Of a stretch of DNA of 34,331 bases, positions 9,213 through 17,816 are shown piece by piece; within the stretch, counting starts at the first letter, position 1; each line of letters opens with the position of its first letter. Made by a program: the position numbers and the translations under genes. The stretch is taken from the IMG/VR virus record IMGVR_UViG_3300002145_000105, positions 1 through 34,331 of that record; one strand, 5' to 3'. The notes under the pieces are model-generated. The model was given only the letters and a program-made list of their open reading frames with translations. It made no database searches and had not been told where the DNA came from. Source of the DNA: a virus.

Positions 9213-9272
9213 GGGGGGCCAAACAGTGGCAAACGGCCACTAACCTACCTTTTACCTTTTAGGAGCCCACAA

Positions 9273-9713
9273 ATGGCAAAACAGAAAGAAGCAGAAACTG
9301 CAATGACTGACGAACCCAAACGCCGACAGACTTCCGAAGAGAAGCCGAAGAAAGAGCGCAAACCGCGCAAAGTCAAACCGACTTTCGGTGCCGATCACGG
9401 TGTCCAAGAAGACGGCAAGTTTACGGTCGTCCCCAATCCGGGTGAAGAGAGCTTCACCACTTTTGCGCGTCTGAAGAAAAAAGACTTCGCCACTGAGGCC
9501 ACCTACTTCCGTTATCAGGCGGCTCTTGTCCAAGAGCGTGCCAACACTCTCCTCCAGGAAGTGCAAGAACTGCAAGAACTGGCAACCTTGGAAGAGAAGT
9601 TCGGCAACAGCGATGCCAAGAAGAAAGCACGTTTGCTCGCCAAGCGCCGCAAAGAGATGGCGAACCTGGAGAACGAGCTCAAAGAGCTTGGTGTCGACAT
9701 CGACGCTATCTAG
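9273..9713 (+). CDS. Small basic/acidic coiled-coil protein of unknown function
   Basis: A 146-residue protein with a clear Shine-Dalgarno (AGGAG at 9261-9265) and its own promoter. The first ~35 residues are lysine/arginine-rich and low in hydrophobics (KPKKERKPRKVKP). The middle is a short beta-type segment. The C-terminal half, from about residue 75, is a predicted coiled coil rich in Glu, Leu and Lys (EVQELQELATLEEKFG, KRRKEMANLENELKELG). Codons are more GC3-rich than the neighbouring genes, suggesting high expression or a different origin. The profile could suit a nucleoid-like, scaffold or DNA-binding accessory protein, but I recognise no family. Followed by a hairpin-rich gap with an intrinsic terminator. 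Confidence 0.72.
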   Translation: MAKQKEAETAMTDEPKRRQTSEEKPKKERKPRKVKPTFGADHGVQEDGKFTVVPNPGEESFTTFARLKKKDFATEATYFRYQAALVQERANTLLQEVQELQELATLEEKFGNSDAKKKARLLAKRRKEMANLENELKELGVDIDAI

Positions 9714-9765
9714 GTTACGCACAAACGAAACTGTGCGCGGCCAATACCGGATTGCTCAGTTTCAC

Positions 9766-9792
9766 ACACGGGGAGTTTTGGTCTCTCCGTGT
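9766..9792 (+). other. RNA hairpin 1 of three in the 9714-9916 gap
   Basis: Arms ACACGGGGAG (9766-9775) and CTCTCCGTGT (9783-9792) pair over 10 bp with one G-U, enclosing loop TTTTGGT. No T-run follows. Possibly a transcript-end stabiliser or processing site. Confidence 0.6.
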
Positions 9793-9800
9793 CCCTACAC

Positions 9801-9824
9801 CCTGAAGTGGTAGGACACTTCAGG
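9801..9824 (+). other. RNA hairpin 2 of three in the 9714-9916 gap
   Basis: A perfect 9-bp stem, CCTGAAGTG (9801-9809) with CACTTCAGG (9816-9824), and a 6-nt loop. It lies 8 nt after hairpin 1. Confidence 0.6.
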
Positions 9825-9856
9825 TCCCGACGGTTAGTTTGCGGTTTGTTACGAAC

Positions 9857-9901
9857 GACCCTCTTAGAGTAAACGGGATAGCTCTAAGAGGGTCATCTTT
9901 T
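9857..9901 (+). terminator. Strong intrinsic terminator
   Basis: A perfect 13-bp stem, GACCCTCTTAGAG (9857-9869) and CTCTAAGAGGGTC (9882-9894), 12-nt loop, followed by ATCTTTT. The arrangement is that of a Rho-independent terminator and should isolate the 9273 transcript from the helicase operon. It is the best-formed terminator in the window. Confidence 0.85.
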
Positions 9902-9909
9902 ACAGTAAA
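9899..9909 (+). promoter_or_regulatory. TTTACAGTAAA palindrome before the helicase gene
   Basis: An 11-nt palindrome (central base free) directly after the terminator and 7 nt before the ATG at 9917. The same sequence occurs at 21736-21746, with variants at 26066-26076 and 33272-33282. It is a candidate operator or phage-specific promoter element. Confidence 0.45.
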
Positions 9910-9916
9910 CAATACA

Positions 9917-11914
9917 ATGACAAAATACAGCGAATCTACACTCCAGTATTGGTCAAAACACCAAAAGAGAGATAGCATTTATCTGAAGATCGAAATGTCG
10001 ATGTTTTCAGATAACTGGTTCTTGCTCTCGATGTTTGTTTTGCGCGAGAAGGCTTCTCCTATTGCAGGGGAAACTTTTCACACTGATAAGGAAGGAGTCG
10101 AGTACGTCCTCCACCCTTATGAAACTCTGAAAGGCGAAGAGCTAGAGTTTCTAGATCGACCACTTGAGTTGAACCTCAAGAGCCAAGAGCGCAAACGAAA
10201 TCGTTCTGTCGCTGCGGCTACAGACACGACTGTCCTGCTTATTGAAGAAGCTTGGGGCAGAGATCGTGTCATCTTTGGCTCGGAAACTGCCGAGCTACGT
10301 TATCGCCACCTACTTATTCAGTTCCGCGCTTTAGAAGCTCGGGCTGAGCATCAGGCACAATGGAAGCTTGAAGGCAAGAAAGTGGAGTATCGCAAAGGGT
10401 TCATTGATCACCCTGACTTCCCTCTTGCAGACTACCAGAGGCTTGCAGTCAATTTGAGTATCAACCTGCCTGGATATGCCTTATTCATGGATAAGGGTAC
10501 CGGGAAGACAGCTACGACTATCTGCCGGGCCATGAATGAGTCTAGCAAGATGTCGAGGACTGCAAGGATTCTCGTTGTCTGCCCAAACCAAGTCCGCCAT
10601 AACTGGAAGAAAGAGATTCAGCGGTTTAGCACGTTGAAAGGGCGGACTACAATCTTGCGTGGAGGTATTCGTACCCGCGTGAAGAACATGGTGATGGGTA
10701 TCAAAAAGGACCTGTCCAATAAATGGAACATCATCATTGTCGGGTATGATACTGCTCGAGCAGATGTGGATCTTATCACCAGGGTTCCGTGGGATCTTGT
10801 AGTGTTGGATGAGTCCCACTATATCCGCTCGACTGGCCGTAAACGAACCCAGGCTGCAATGGCGATTCGGGATATTTCTGCTCAGCGACTTATCTTGACT
10901 GGCTCTCCTATTTGCAACTCAGCGGTTGACCTATTCAACCAGCTTGAGTTCTTAGGAACTGGAATGTCCGGCTTCCTAAATCAGAAGAACTTTGCGAAGT
11001 TCTTTGGGGATTATGAGACATCTGAAAACGGTATCGAGAAGTTGGTAGGCGTGAAAAACGTCCCAATGCTGCAAGAGCGACTCTCCCGTATCAGCTTCCA
11101 AATCACTAAAGAAGAGGCAGGTCTAAACTTGCCAGCGAAGCTCTACTCGACATACGAGGTAGAGATGTCTGAGGAACAAGAAAAGGTCTACAAAGACTTG
11201 GCGAATAAGCTCCGTGCGGAAATCGAAGCAGAACGAGCTTCTTCCACTATGGTCCGGTCCCTAGAAGTCAACCACGTGTTGACCAAACTGTTGAGACTCG
11301 CCCAAGTCACTTCTGGCTACATGCACTTGAATGCGGTCGTTGACCTTGACACTGGTGAGACCCTTGCAGAAGAGGAGTTTATGCACTTTGTGCCGAACCC
11401 TAAGATTGAAGCAGTTCGAGAGATCCTGCAAGAGACTGACAAAAACTGCAAGACTATTATCTGGACCAGGTTTCGCCAAAACATTTACGACCTTGAGAAG
11501 CTCCTAACCGAAATGGGAGTGAAGTTCGGTAGCTACTACGGGTCTACGTCTGAAGCTAAACGTCAAGAGTACGTGGATAGCTTCAACTGTGATCCGGAGT
11601 TTACTGTGCTCATCGCACAAATCTCTACAGCTGCCGAGGGTCTCGACCTTCTAGGCTACGACAAAGAGAACCCTGAAGCATCTAAAACCTACTGTGGACA
11701 AGAAATATTCTTCAGTCAGGGATGGTCAGCAGTTGAGCGTTCTCAAGCAGAAGACCGAGCACACCGAAGAGGCACTCGAAACTCTGTATCCATTATCGAC
11801 TTGATTGTTGCAAACACAATCGATGAAGAAATCACCAACCGTGTCCAAGGCAAGCTAAAAATGGCTGCTGAAACATTGGACATTGACGAGATCCTAAGAA
11901 ATGTCCTCGGCTAA
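9917..11914 (+). CDS. SNF2-type superfamily 2 helicase
   Basis: A 665-residue DNA-dependent ATPase of the SNF2/HepA class. Visible motifs: Walker A DKGTGKT (residues 192-198), DESH box (298-301), motif III LTGSP, and motif VI QAEDRAHRRGT (from 610). Phage SNF2 proteins are thought to remodel or unwind DNA in replication or recombination, and it opens the replication operon. I chose ATG 9917 (MTKYSEST) because the frame upstream runs through the terminator at 9857-9901; no good Shine-Dalgarno precedes it. The segment before Walker A (about 190 residues) is not obviously conserved. It overlaps the next gene by 14 nt. Confidence 0.9.
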   Translation: MTKYSESTLQYWSKHQKRDSIYLKIEMSMFSDNWFLLSMFVLREKASPIAGETFHTDKEGVEYVLHPYETLKGEELEFLDRPLELNLKSQERKRNRSVAAATDTTVLLIEEAWGRDRVIFGSETAELRYRHLLIQFRALEARAEHQAQWKLEGKKVEYRKGFIDHPDFPLADYQRLAVNLSINLPGYALFMDKGTGKTATTICRAMNESSKMSRTARILVVCPNQVRHNWKKEIQRFSTLKGRTTILRGGIRTRVKNMVMGIKKDLSNKWNIIIVGYDTARADVDLITRVPWDLVVLDESHYIRSTGRKRTQAAMAIRDISAQRLILTGSPICNSAVDLFNQLEFLGTGMSGFLNQKNFAKFFGDYETSENGIEKLVGVKNVPMLQERLSRISFQITKEEAGLNLPAKLYSTYEVEMSEEQEKVYKDLANKLRAEIEAERASSTMVRSLEVNHVLTKLLRLAQVTSGYMHLNAVVDLDTGETLAEEEFMHFVPNPKIEAVREILQETDKNCKTIIWTRFRQNIYDLEKLLTEMGVKFGSYYGSTSEAKRQEYVDSFNCDPEFTVLIAQISTAAEGLDLLGYDKENPEASKTYCGQEIFFSQGWSAVERSQAEDRAHRRGTRNSVSIIDLIVANTIDEEITNRVQGKLKMAAETLDIDEILRNVLG

Positions 11915-12224
11915 AGTTTTTCTAGTTCAAAACACAAGACTGAATTCTGCAAACCTAAGCGAGTTCGGGGAGTGTGTAGCTCTTCTCGGTAAGAAAGTGC
12001 CGATGAAGGATCTAAGTGGTACAGCTCTTCTAATGGCGAAACGCTTGAAAGAAGAGGAGTTCAACTGCGACTCAGATTACATAGCGATAAGTGGGAACAT
12101 CGCCTTAGTGTCTATCCTATCTAGCATTGCCCTTGCAGGGTTTCCATCCATCAATGTGCTGATGTTTGATGCACATTCTTCACGTTATCGCCCTCACACA
12201 ATCATCAATCCATTCATGCTATGA
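11901..12224 (+). CDS. Hypothetical protein, 107 aa
   Basis: Overlaps the helicase end by 14 nt and the next ATG by 4 nt, which supports translation. I do not recognise a family. It is a compact, mixed alpha/beta-looking sequence with a hydrophobic middle (ISGNIALVSILSSIALAGF) that could be a buried helix; the flanking charged residues make a membrane segment less likely but not excluded. The segment LSGTALLMAKRLKEEEFNCDSDYIAISGNIALV has the feel of a nucleotide-binding or regulatory fold, but no motif is decisive. Confidence 0.65.
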   Translation: MSSAKVFLVQNTRLNSANLSEFGECVALLGKKVPMKDLSGTALLMAKRLKEEEFNCDSDYIAISGNIALVSILSSIALAGFPSINVLMFDAHSSRYRPHTIINPFML

Positions 12225-13585
12225 ACAAACAACAACAGATAGCAGCAGCGAATCAGGGTTTGCAGAACGCAATCGGCCATTTGTTAGATAACGCTGCCAA
12301 ACTGAATGCCAGTGTAAACCAAGTCGTGTATGAGTTCCACAAGTTTGGCGCTCTGCTGGTCTCTCTTGCCCCCGCACCTCCCGAGCCTGTTCCCGAGCCT
12401 GTTCCCGAGCCTCTTCAGATCATTGAAACTCTTCGTCCTGAGTTTCAAGAAGCCATCTACGTCCCTGAAGGGACGCCGATCTTTGACTACTTGAAAAAAT
12501 ATGGAAAGCTAGTCAATCCGAGTGTTACTGTCTACTTTTCCGGATACGGTGGTAAACTCAGCATTGGCGATGGATACAATGTCAACGGCTGTATCTCTGG
12601 AGATCGCATCAACCTGCAGATCATTGGACTTACAGGCTCAAATGGTGTAGTCCCCAGCCTTGAAATCGTCCACCTTGGTAACAAACACGGGTTCGTAGAG
12701 TACCTTGAAATCCAAGATACTGATATCTATGACCACGGTGATTCGTTTATCATCCGCCAGACTGGGCGAGTTGGTACAGTCGTTTTCAATGGCTGGCGGT
12801 GGAATGCTTCGAAACCAGCGGGGCAGTATGTCACCTCCGGTATCAGTATGGATCACGGGTGGGATACTCTTATCTTTGCCAATGAACGCCCTGCAGAAAT
12901 CTTTTTCCGTGAGCACGACCGCTACTTGAAAGGTGGTGGAACGGTCTACATCTTCAAAAACGCTAGCGAGGGCATGAATCGAACTGCAGAGCAGATCCGT
13001 CCTCACAAAGCATACCAAGACTCAGGAGCGGCTGCCCAGCCTGCAACTCCTGGGATTGTCGGAGATATCCATATCCTGGATAACATCACTACTCACCCCA
13101 AAGAACATCCACTTCCTCCATCTGGAGGTTCTCTACACACTGTGTGGAGCTGCCCGGATAACACCGTGTACGTCGAGCGGAACACAGAGCTAGGTGGACG
13201 CTACGGGTTTTTCGCAGCAGTCGGCCAAGCAACTAATCGTGCCTATGTCAACGAACGTGGGTACCAAATCTTTCAAGTAATGTTTGAAGACAATACTTCG
13301 ATTAGCGAGATCAATGATCGAGTTCCTGTGGAGTTCTCGAGTGTTGAACAGGTTTATATCGGGGACAACGTCATCAGTACAAACCAAGAGTTTGACATCA
13401 TTCTAGGCTCTAAGTTTGCGTTCCAAAGTCATGAGAACTGGCAACCAAAGGAAGTCTATATCCTCAGGAGTGCTATGGAGAAGCATCAATATCGCATCGG
13501 CCGCTACTCCCCAAGCGAAGACAGAGTCGTCGAAGCCGAAGAAGGCTACCATTACACCCTAGTTGAGAATCCTCTGCAATGGTAG
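12221..13585 (+). CDS. Large beta-rich protein of unknown function (possible beta-helix)
   Basis: A 454-residue protein in an ATGA overlap with its neighbour. The first ~45 residues look helical. A Pro-Glu spacer follows (PEPVPEPVPEP, encoded by three 12-nt repeats around 12376-12415). From about residue 75 to the end it is rich in Gly, Asn, Asp and beta-branched residues, with phrases such as GNKHGFVEYLEIQDTDIYDH and FNGWRWNAS typical of right-handed parallel beta-helix proteins such as tailspikes or polysaccharide lyases. No catalytic motif is clear. The fold suggests a virion or secreted depolymerase, yet it sits among replication genes. A role cannot be assigned. Confidence 0.7.
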   Translation: MNKQQQIAAANQGLQNAIGHLLDNAAKLNASVNQVVYEFHKFGALLVSLAPAPPEPVPEPVPEPLQIIETLRPEFQEAIYVPEGTPIFDYLKKYGKLVNPSVTVYFSGYGGKLSIGDGYNVNGCISGDRINLQIIGLTGSNGVVPSLEIVHLGNKHGFVEYLEIQDTDIYDHGDSFIIRQTGRVGTVVFNGWRWNASKPAGQYVTSGISMDHGWDTLIFANERPAEIFFREHDRYLKGGGTVYIFKNASEGMNRTAEQIRPHKAYQDSGAAAQPATPGIVGDIHILDNITTHPKEHPLPPSGGSLHTVWSCPDNTVYVERNTELGGRYGFFAAVGQATNRAYVNERGYQIFQVMFEDNTSISEINDRVPVEFSSVEQVYIGDNVISTNQEFDIILGSKFAFQSHENWQPKEVYILRSAMEKHQYRIGRYSPSEDRVVEAEEGYHYTLVENPLQW

Positions 13586-14142
13586 AACGTACAGAGTGTC
13601 AGGATCTTACTGACCGTCTTTTTGCTGAGTGGAAGAAGCTTGAAGAGCAATACTTGCAACTCTACTCAGTTTTGATGGAAGTTGGTCCGCTAGTGAAAGA
13701 CAACAAATCCGCATTGCCAGATCTTGTAGATTTAGGCTTCGTATGTCGAGAAGTGGCAAAAGGGTCTGATGATATCCGCAAGGATGCTACATCCCACCAA
13801 GATCTTATCGGCAAAGTCATTGCAATGCGGCACACAAGAGACTCCATTGGCAAGGTGAACCCTGATATGAAGATCGTAGGGGAACTCGCCACTGGAAAGC
13901 CCGATGTCAAGCAACGGGCAGCTATCCCCAAAAGGGGCACACAAGAATACTCTGACTTATGTGCTCATTTTGGCGTGACCGAGGAGGCAGTGTCTTCCGG
14001 TCTCGTTTCTTTCCACTTTGTCAAAACCAGGGATTACGTAAGTGATCTCATGGCGGAAGGGCTTCCCCTTCCGAAAGGACTAGGTGGGATCACCTCAGAG
14101 TTTTCAACATCTTTCATTCGAAAATCAAATGGCAAAAAGTAA
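13579..14142 (+). CDS. Hypothetical protein, 187 aa
   Basis: Overlaps the upstream gene by 7 nt. The N-terminal ~95 residues are strongly helical and charged (AEWKKLEEQYLQLYSVL, then DDIRKDATSHQDLIGKVIAM). The C-terminal part contains a segment with helix-turn-helix-like spacing (EYSDLCAHFGVTEEAVSSGLVSFHFVKTRDY) and ends in a basic tail (RKSNGKK). It may be a DNA-binding accessory of the following putative ssDNA-binding protein and primase, but this is inference from composition and position only. Confidence 0.68.
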   Translation: MVERTECQDLTDRLFAEWKKLEEQYLQLYSVLMEVGPLVKDNKSALPDLVDLGFVCREVAKGSDDIRKDATSHQDLIGKVIAMRHTRDSIGKVNPDMKIVGELATGKPDVKQRAAIPKRGTQEYSDLCAHFGVTEEAVSSGLVSFHFVKTRDYVSDLMAEGLPLPKGLGGITSEFSTSFIRKSNGKK

Positions 14143-14152
14143 AAGGACTGAG

Positions 14153-14941
14153 ATGTCTACGGACATTGTGGAAGTGGACCCCGAATTCGCTTTCCTCACG
14201 GAGTACCAAGAAGAGGATAACTCTCTTGATAACTTGCAGCAGTATCGTCGTCCGCCAATCCTCAAGGTGATTCAAGGACTCACGTCTGATGACCTGAAAC
14301 TTGGTCGACCCAACGGCACCGTTATCAAACTTCCGGGTGCGGAAACGATCTGCAAGTTTGGCGACTCTTTCAAGGTTGTCCCGGTGTTCTCGTTTACGGA
14401 GTACCAACTCCGCCGAGATCGCAATGACAAGAGTGGCGGCCGAGTTATTGAGCGCAGCTTTGATCCTGGTTCTGAACTGGCGATGATGTGCAAAGGGCTG
14501 AAGACCAAGAAAGAAGGCGAGTATGAGCACGCCTTCAAAGAGGTTCTTTGCTTTGCCATTCTCATCTATGCTGAAACCGAGAAAACTGAAGAACTGGAGC
14601 CAGCACTTGTTACTTTCATGGGTGGAGATTTCACGACTGGCACCAACTGGGCCGGGATGATCTCTTCACGACGCATCGGTGGCAAGCCAGCTCCGCTTTG
14701 GAGTCAAGTTTGGGAGGCATCGGTACACAAGCAGCCCGGTAAGAAAGGCGACTGGATGCAGCTCGGCTTCTCCAACCCGGAAAGTGGCCCGTACATCACT
14801 CAAGAGGAAGCTCCTCTGTTCCGCGAACTGCATCTCCGTCTTGCGGAAGAGTTCAAAGAGAAGCGTATCATTGTCTCCGGTGACAATGATAGCGAAGGTG
14901 ACAGTGGCGAAGACAACGGGAAATACTCCGGCAATAACTGA
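14153..14941 (+). CDS. Putative single-stranded-DNA-binding / replication accessory protein
   Basis: ATG 14153 is chosen because AAAGGA at 14142-14147 gives it a good Shine-Dalgarno; ATG 14129 in the same frame is possible but has none. The product has 262 residues. The body is beta-rich with a conserved-looking aromatic core (FGDSFKVVPVFSFTEYQ, FMGGDFTTGTNWAGMI). The C-terminus is a short, strongly acidic, disordered tail (DNDSEGDSGEDNGKYSGNN), as in phage T7 gp2.5, T4 gp32 and bacterial SSB, where the tail recruits polymerase and primase. It sits directly before the primase-helicase gene. The assignment rests on the tail and the context, not on a recognised family. Confidence 0.6.
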   Translation: MSTDIVEVDPEFAFLTEYQEEDNSLDNLQQYRRPPILKVIQGLTSDDLKLGRPNGTVIKLPGAETICKFGDSFKVVPVFSFTEYQLRRDRNDKSGGRVIERSFDPGSELAMMCKGLKTKKEGEYEHAFKEVLCFAILIYAETEKTEELEPALVTFMGGDFTTGTNWAGMISSRRIGGKPAPLWSQVWEASVHKQPGKKGDWMQLGFSNPESGPYITQEEAPLFRELHLRLAEEFKEKRIIVSGDNDSEGDSGEDNGKYSGNN

Positions 14942-14950
14942 TTGACTTAG

Positions 14951-14984
14951 GAGGGGCCGGGTCGCTCCCGGTCCCTCTATTTCT
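14951..14984 (+). terminator. Hairpin between the putative SSB and primase genes (terminator or attenuator)
   Basis: GAGGGGCCGGG (14951-14961) pairs with CCCGGTCCCTC (14967-14977) with one G-U, loop TCGCT, then TATTTCT. It ends right at the primase ATG (14985). The Shine-Dalgarno-like AGGAGG at 14949-14954 lies partly inside the stem, so the structure could also gate primase translation. Confidence 0.65.
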
Positions 14985-17816
14985 ATGATTGAACAAATCC
15001 AAGCTCTGGCCGAACTAGAAAGAATCGGCATCACTTTCCAGCCAACATCTGAGAATGAGGTTCGCCTAAAATGCCCTGTTCATGAAGATAAATCGCCGAG
15101 CTTGAGCCTAAACACAGAGACGAACCTTTGGATTTGCCAAGCTTCGTCCTGTAAGGCAAAAGGGGACATCATCAGCCTCCTCTCTCACTTCCTAAAGTGT
15201 AGCAGAAATACAATCAAAGATGATCTTAGCACTCGATATGACCTAAAGCAGGTCAAAGAGATTCGGCCCGAGACCATCGAAAAATACCACGCAGAAGTTT
15301 TCCACGCCGGACCACTCCTGCAAGCCCTTCGAGACCGTGGAGTAACTGATGAGATGCTCTACTACTCACGGATAGGGTTCTGGGCTGGGCGAATCACCAT
15401 TCCGGTGCGAGACTTGCAGAGTCGTGTCGTAAACGTTCGACGCTACCTCCCAGGTGCGCCAGGACCTGAGAAGTTCAAGAACACTCCAGGGTACGGTAAG
15501 CCTCAGCTTTATCAAATTGAGGACACTCAGTTCCCTGACATCTGGCTATGCGGCGGCGAGCTAAAAGCTCTGGTCGCAGGCTTCCTGCTCCGGCCTAACA
15601 ACTCGGGTGCCCTTGCAGTATCGGCAGGCGAGGGTGCATGGGTCTCAGAATGGAACCAGCTCTTCGTGGGTAAGCGCGTCTATATTTGTATGGACGCTGA
15701 CAAAGCGGGAGTCACAGCGTCTTACAAGCTCGCTATGCGGCTATACCGTACGTGTGAAGTCTTTATTATTAGGTTGCCACTGGACCTAGAAAAGCATCCA
15801 AAAGGTGATCTAAACGACTACATCGCTACTGAAAAGGCGACAGCTCAAGACCTTCTTCGTTTGCAAGAAGAAGCTGAGCCTTTTATCCCCAAAGAAGATG
15901 CAGAGATTCCAGATGAAGCCGTAGAGGTTCACGTCTCTGATGCGCTCAATCAGCACAATATCGGTAAGCGTGTGAGGTTCTCTGCTGTCGTCGCAATGAA
16001 GGCACAAGACCCACACTTGATCCCTAAAGAGGTGTCTTTCACGTGCTCTAAGAACGAAAAGAACTGCACGAGTTGTCCTCTATATCTTATTGAAGGACCC
16101 GATGACGACTCGCCCGCAAAGGTGACTCTTAGCCCAGTTTCGCAAGGGCTACTTTCGCTTATCGATACTCCTGCAAGTCAACAGCAGAACGGTATCGCCA
16201 GCGCCTTGCGAGTTCCTAAGTGTAGGTCTGTAGAGTTCTTTCCTCTTTCCTACAGTTCAGTACGGGATGTAAGACTTACTCCGATTCTATCTATCTCAGA
16301 ACAGTCTGGTAGTGACGTGCTTTTGCCAGGGTTCTGTGTCGACACAGAGATCGAGCTAAACTCTCCAAACATCTTTGAAGCTGCCCTTTGGCCTCATCCT
16401 AAAGACCAAAAGGCAACGCTTCTAATCTGCAAGGCAGAGCAGACCGCGGACTCCATGGTGAACTACGTCCCTAGAGACTTAGAAGATCTGGAAGTTTTCC
16501 AACCGAAAGAGTGGACTAAGGCGTCCTTGCAAGACAAACTAAAGAACATCTATGATGATCTAGTCTACAATGTGACGTCTATTCGCCAGCGACAAGACAT
16601 GCATCTTGTCATTGACTTGACGTTCCATTCAGTGCTGTTTTTCAAGTTCGATGGGCGTATCAGAAACGGTTGGTTGAATTCGCTAATCGTTGGCGATTCA
16701 TCACAAGGCAAGACAGAAGCTTCAAGCCTGCTGAAGGACCATTACGGTCTAGGCATACGAGTGGAGTGTAAGAACGCTTCACTTGCAGGTCTAGTAGGCG
16801 GGCTTCAGCAAATCGGAACTCGTTGGTTTGTATCATGGGGTATCATCCCTACACAAGACCGTCGTTTAGTAATCCTTGAAGAAGTGAAAGGTGCTCCTAT
16901 CGAGCTGCTCGGTAAACTTACGGATATGCGCTCTTCAGGCATTGCAGAGATTCCAAAGATCGAGCATCGGAAAGCTTCTGCAAGGACCAGGCTTCTATTC
17001 ATCAGTAACCCTCGCTCTACAAAACGGGTGACAGCTTATCCGTTTGGTGTATCTGCGATTACTGAGCTTATTGGAGGATTGGAGGACGTACGTCGTTTTG
17101 ATATCGCCTACATCGTTTCAGCAGATGAGGTTAGTGCGGAAGAGATCAACCGAAAAAATACTCTGAAAGAGGCTGTAGAACACAAGTTTACCTCTTCGCT
17201 CTGCCGTAGACTAATCCTTTGGGGCTGGACCCTTAGCCCTAATCAGATCGAGTTTAGCGACGAAGCAGTTGATGAGATTTTGCGAATCTCTAACGTCGCT
17301 TGTGAGAAGTTTACAGAAGCTATCCCGCTCATCGACCGAGGAACTGTACGTTTGAAACTAGCGAGGCTATCTGCGGCCCTTGCAGTTCGTACCTTCAGTT
17401 ATGAAGGAGATAAGCTGCGGATCCGAAAATGTCACGTAGAGACAGTCTGGGAGCTACTAGACGAAGTGTACTCCAAACCGTTGTTTGGGTACCTAGACTA
17501 CTCCCAAGCCCAAAAGCGGTCTTCTGTCATGGGGGACCGCTCTAAGATTGTCAACTTTATCAAAGACCTTCGCTATCCTTCTGGCTTCGCAGAAAACCTT
17601 ATGCTACAAGATGAGGTTGTTATGCAAGATATCATGGACTGGGAGGCTGTTGAAAAAGACCAAGCACACACGATTCTCTCTTTTCTGGTAAGAAATCGTG
17701 CGTTACACCGTAAGCGAAACTCCTACCAGAAAACAGCACCCTTTATCCAGCTGCTCAAAGAGCTGGAAGGAAAACTTTCAGAAGAAAATGAGAGAGAATC
17801 TAAATACGAAGGCTAG
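14985..17816 (+). CDS. Fused DNA primase (CHC2-TOPRIM) and MCM-like AAA+ helicase
   Basis: A 943-residue multidomain replication protein. Residues ~28-70 form a CHC2 zinc-binding domain (C30, H33, C51, C56). A TOPRIM domain follows, with the GGELKALVAG segment and the acidic motif MDADKAG (D237, D239). From about residue 325 there is an OB-like region with a Cys cluster (C354, C361, C364). The C-terminal half is an AAA+ ATPase: Walker A GDSSQGKT (570-577), Walker B LVILEE (628-633), then LTDMRSSGIAEIPK and a sensor segment RLLFISNPRS, which resembles the MCM order (start, DEF-type Walker B, KAG-type hairpin, ANP sensor). It would unwind DNA and prime synthesis at the fork. Phage primase-helicases usually carry a RecA-fold (DnaB/gp4) helicase, so the MCM-like half is unusual. 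Confidence 0.85.
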   Translation: MIEQIQALAELERIGITFQPTSENEVRLKCPVHEDKSPSLSLNTETNLWICQASSCKAKGDIISLLSHFLKCSRNTIKDDLSTRYDLKQVKEIRPETIEKYHAEVFHAGPLLQALRDRGVTDEMLYYSRIGFWAGRITIPVRDLQSRVVNVRRYLPGAPGPEKFKNTPGYGKPQLYQIEDTQFPDIWLCGGELKALVAGFLLRPNNSGALAVSAGEGAWVSEWNQLFVGKRVYICMDADKAGVTASYKLAMRLYRTCEVFIIRLPLDLEKHPKGDLNDYIATEKATAQDLLRLQEEAEPFIPKEDAEIPDEAVEVHVSDALNQHNIGKRVRFSAVVAMKAQDPHLIPKEVSFTCSKNEKNCTSCPLYLIEGPDDDSPAKVTLSPVSQGLLSLIDTPASQQQNGIASALRVPKCRSVEFFPLSYSSVRDVRLTPILSISEQSGSDVLLPGFCVDTEIELNSPNIFEAALWPHPKDQKATLLICKAEQTADSMVNYVPRDLEDLEVFQPKEWTKASLQDKLKNIYDDLVYNVTSIRQRQDMHLVIDLTFHSVLFFKFDGRIRNGWLNSLIVGDSSQGKTEASSLLKDHYGLGIRVECKNASLAGLVGGLQQIGTRWFVSWGIIPTQDRRLVILEEVKGAPIELLGKLTDMRSSGIAEIPKIEHRKASARTRLLFISNPRSTKRVTAYPFGVSAITELIGGLEDVRRFDIAYIVSADEVSAEEINRKNTLKEAVEHKFTSSLCRRLILWGWTLSPNQIEFSDEAVDEILRISNVACEKFTEAIPLIDRGTVRLKLARLSAALAVRTFSYEGDKLRIRKCHVETVWELLDEVYSKPLFGYLDYSQAQKRSSVMGDRSKIVNFIKDLRYPSGFAENLMLQDEVVMQDIMDWEAVEKDQAHTILSFLVRNRALHRKRNSYQKTAPFIQLLKELEGKLSEENERESKYEG

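Larger units (their letters stand above)
9006..9272 (+). promoter_or_regulatory. Intergenic region with GC-rich palindromes, palindromic motif and promoter
   Basis: A 267-nt gap at the tail/replication boundary. A GC hairpin (GCCCC-TAT-GGGGC) sits at 9104-9116 and could end tail transcripts, though no T-run follows. A motif containing TACAGTAAA lies at 9161-9169. A promoter-like pair follows at 9184-9212. GGCCCCC at 9191-9197 can pair with GGGGGCC at 9214-9220, across the promoter. No convincing gene is present. Confidence 0.6.

Noticed and set aside
9252-9722. 156-aa minus-strand frame opposite the 9273 gene
   Set aside because: Its product is a Phe/Leu-rich mirror of Lys/Glu codons, and the plus gene has a Shine-Dalgarno, promoter and terminator.
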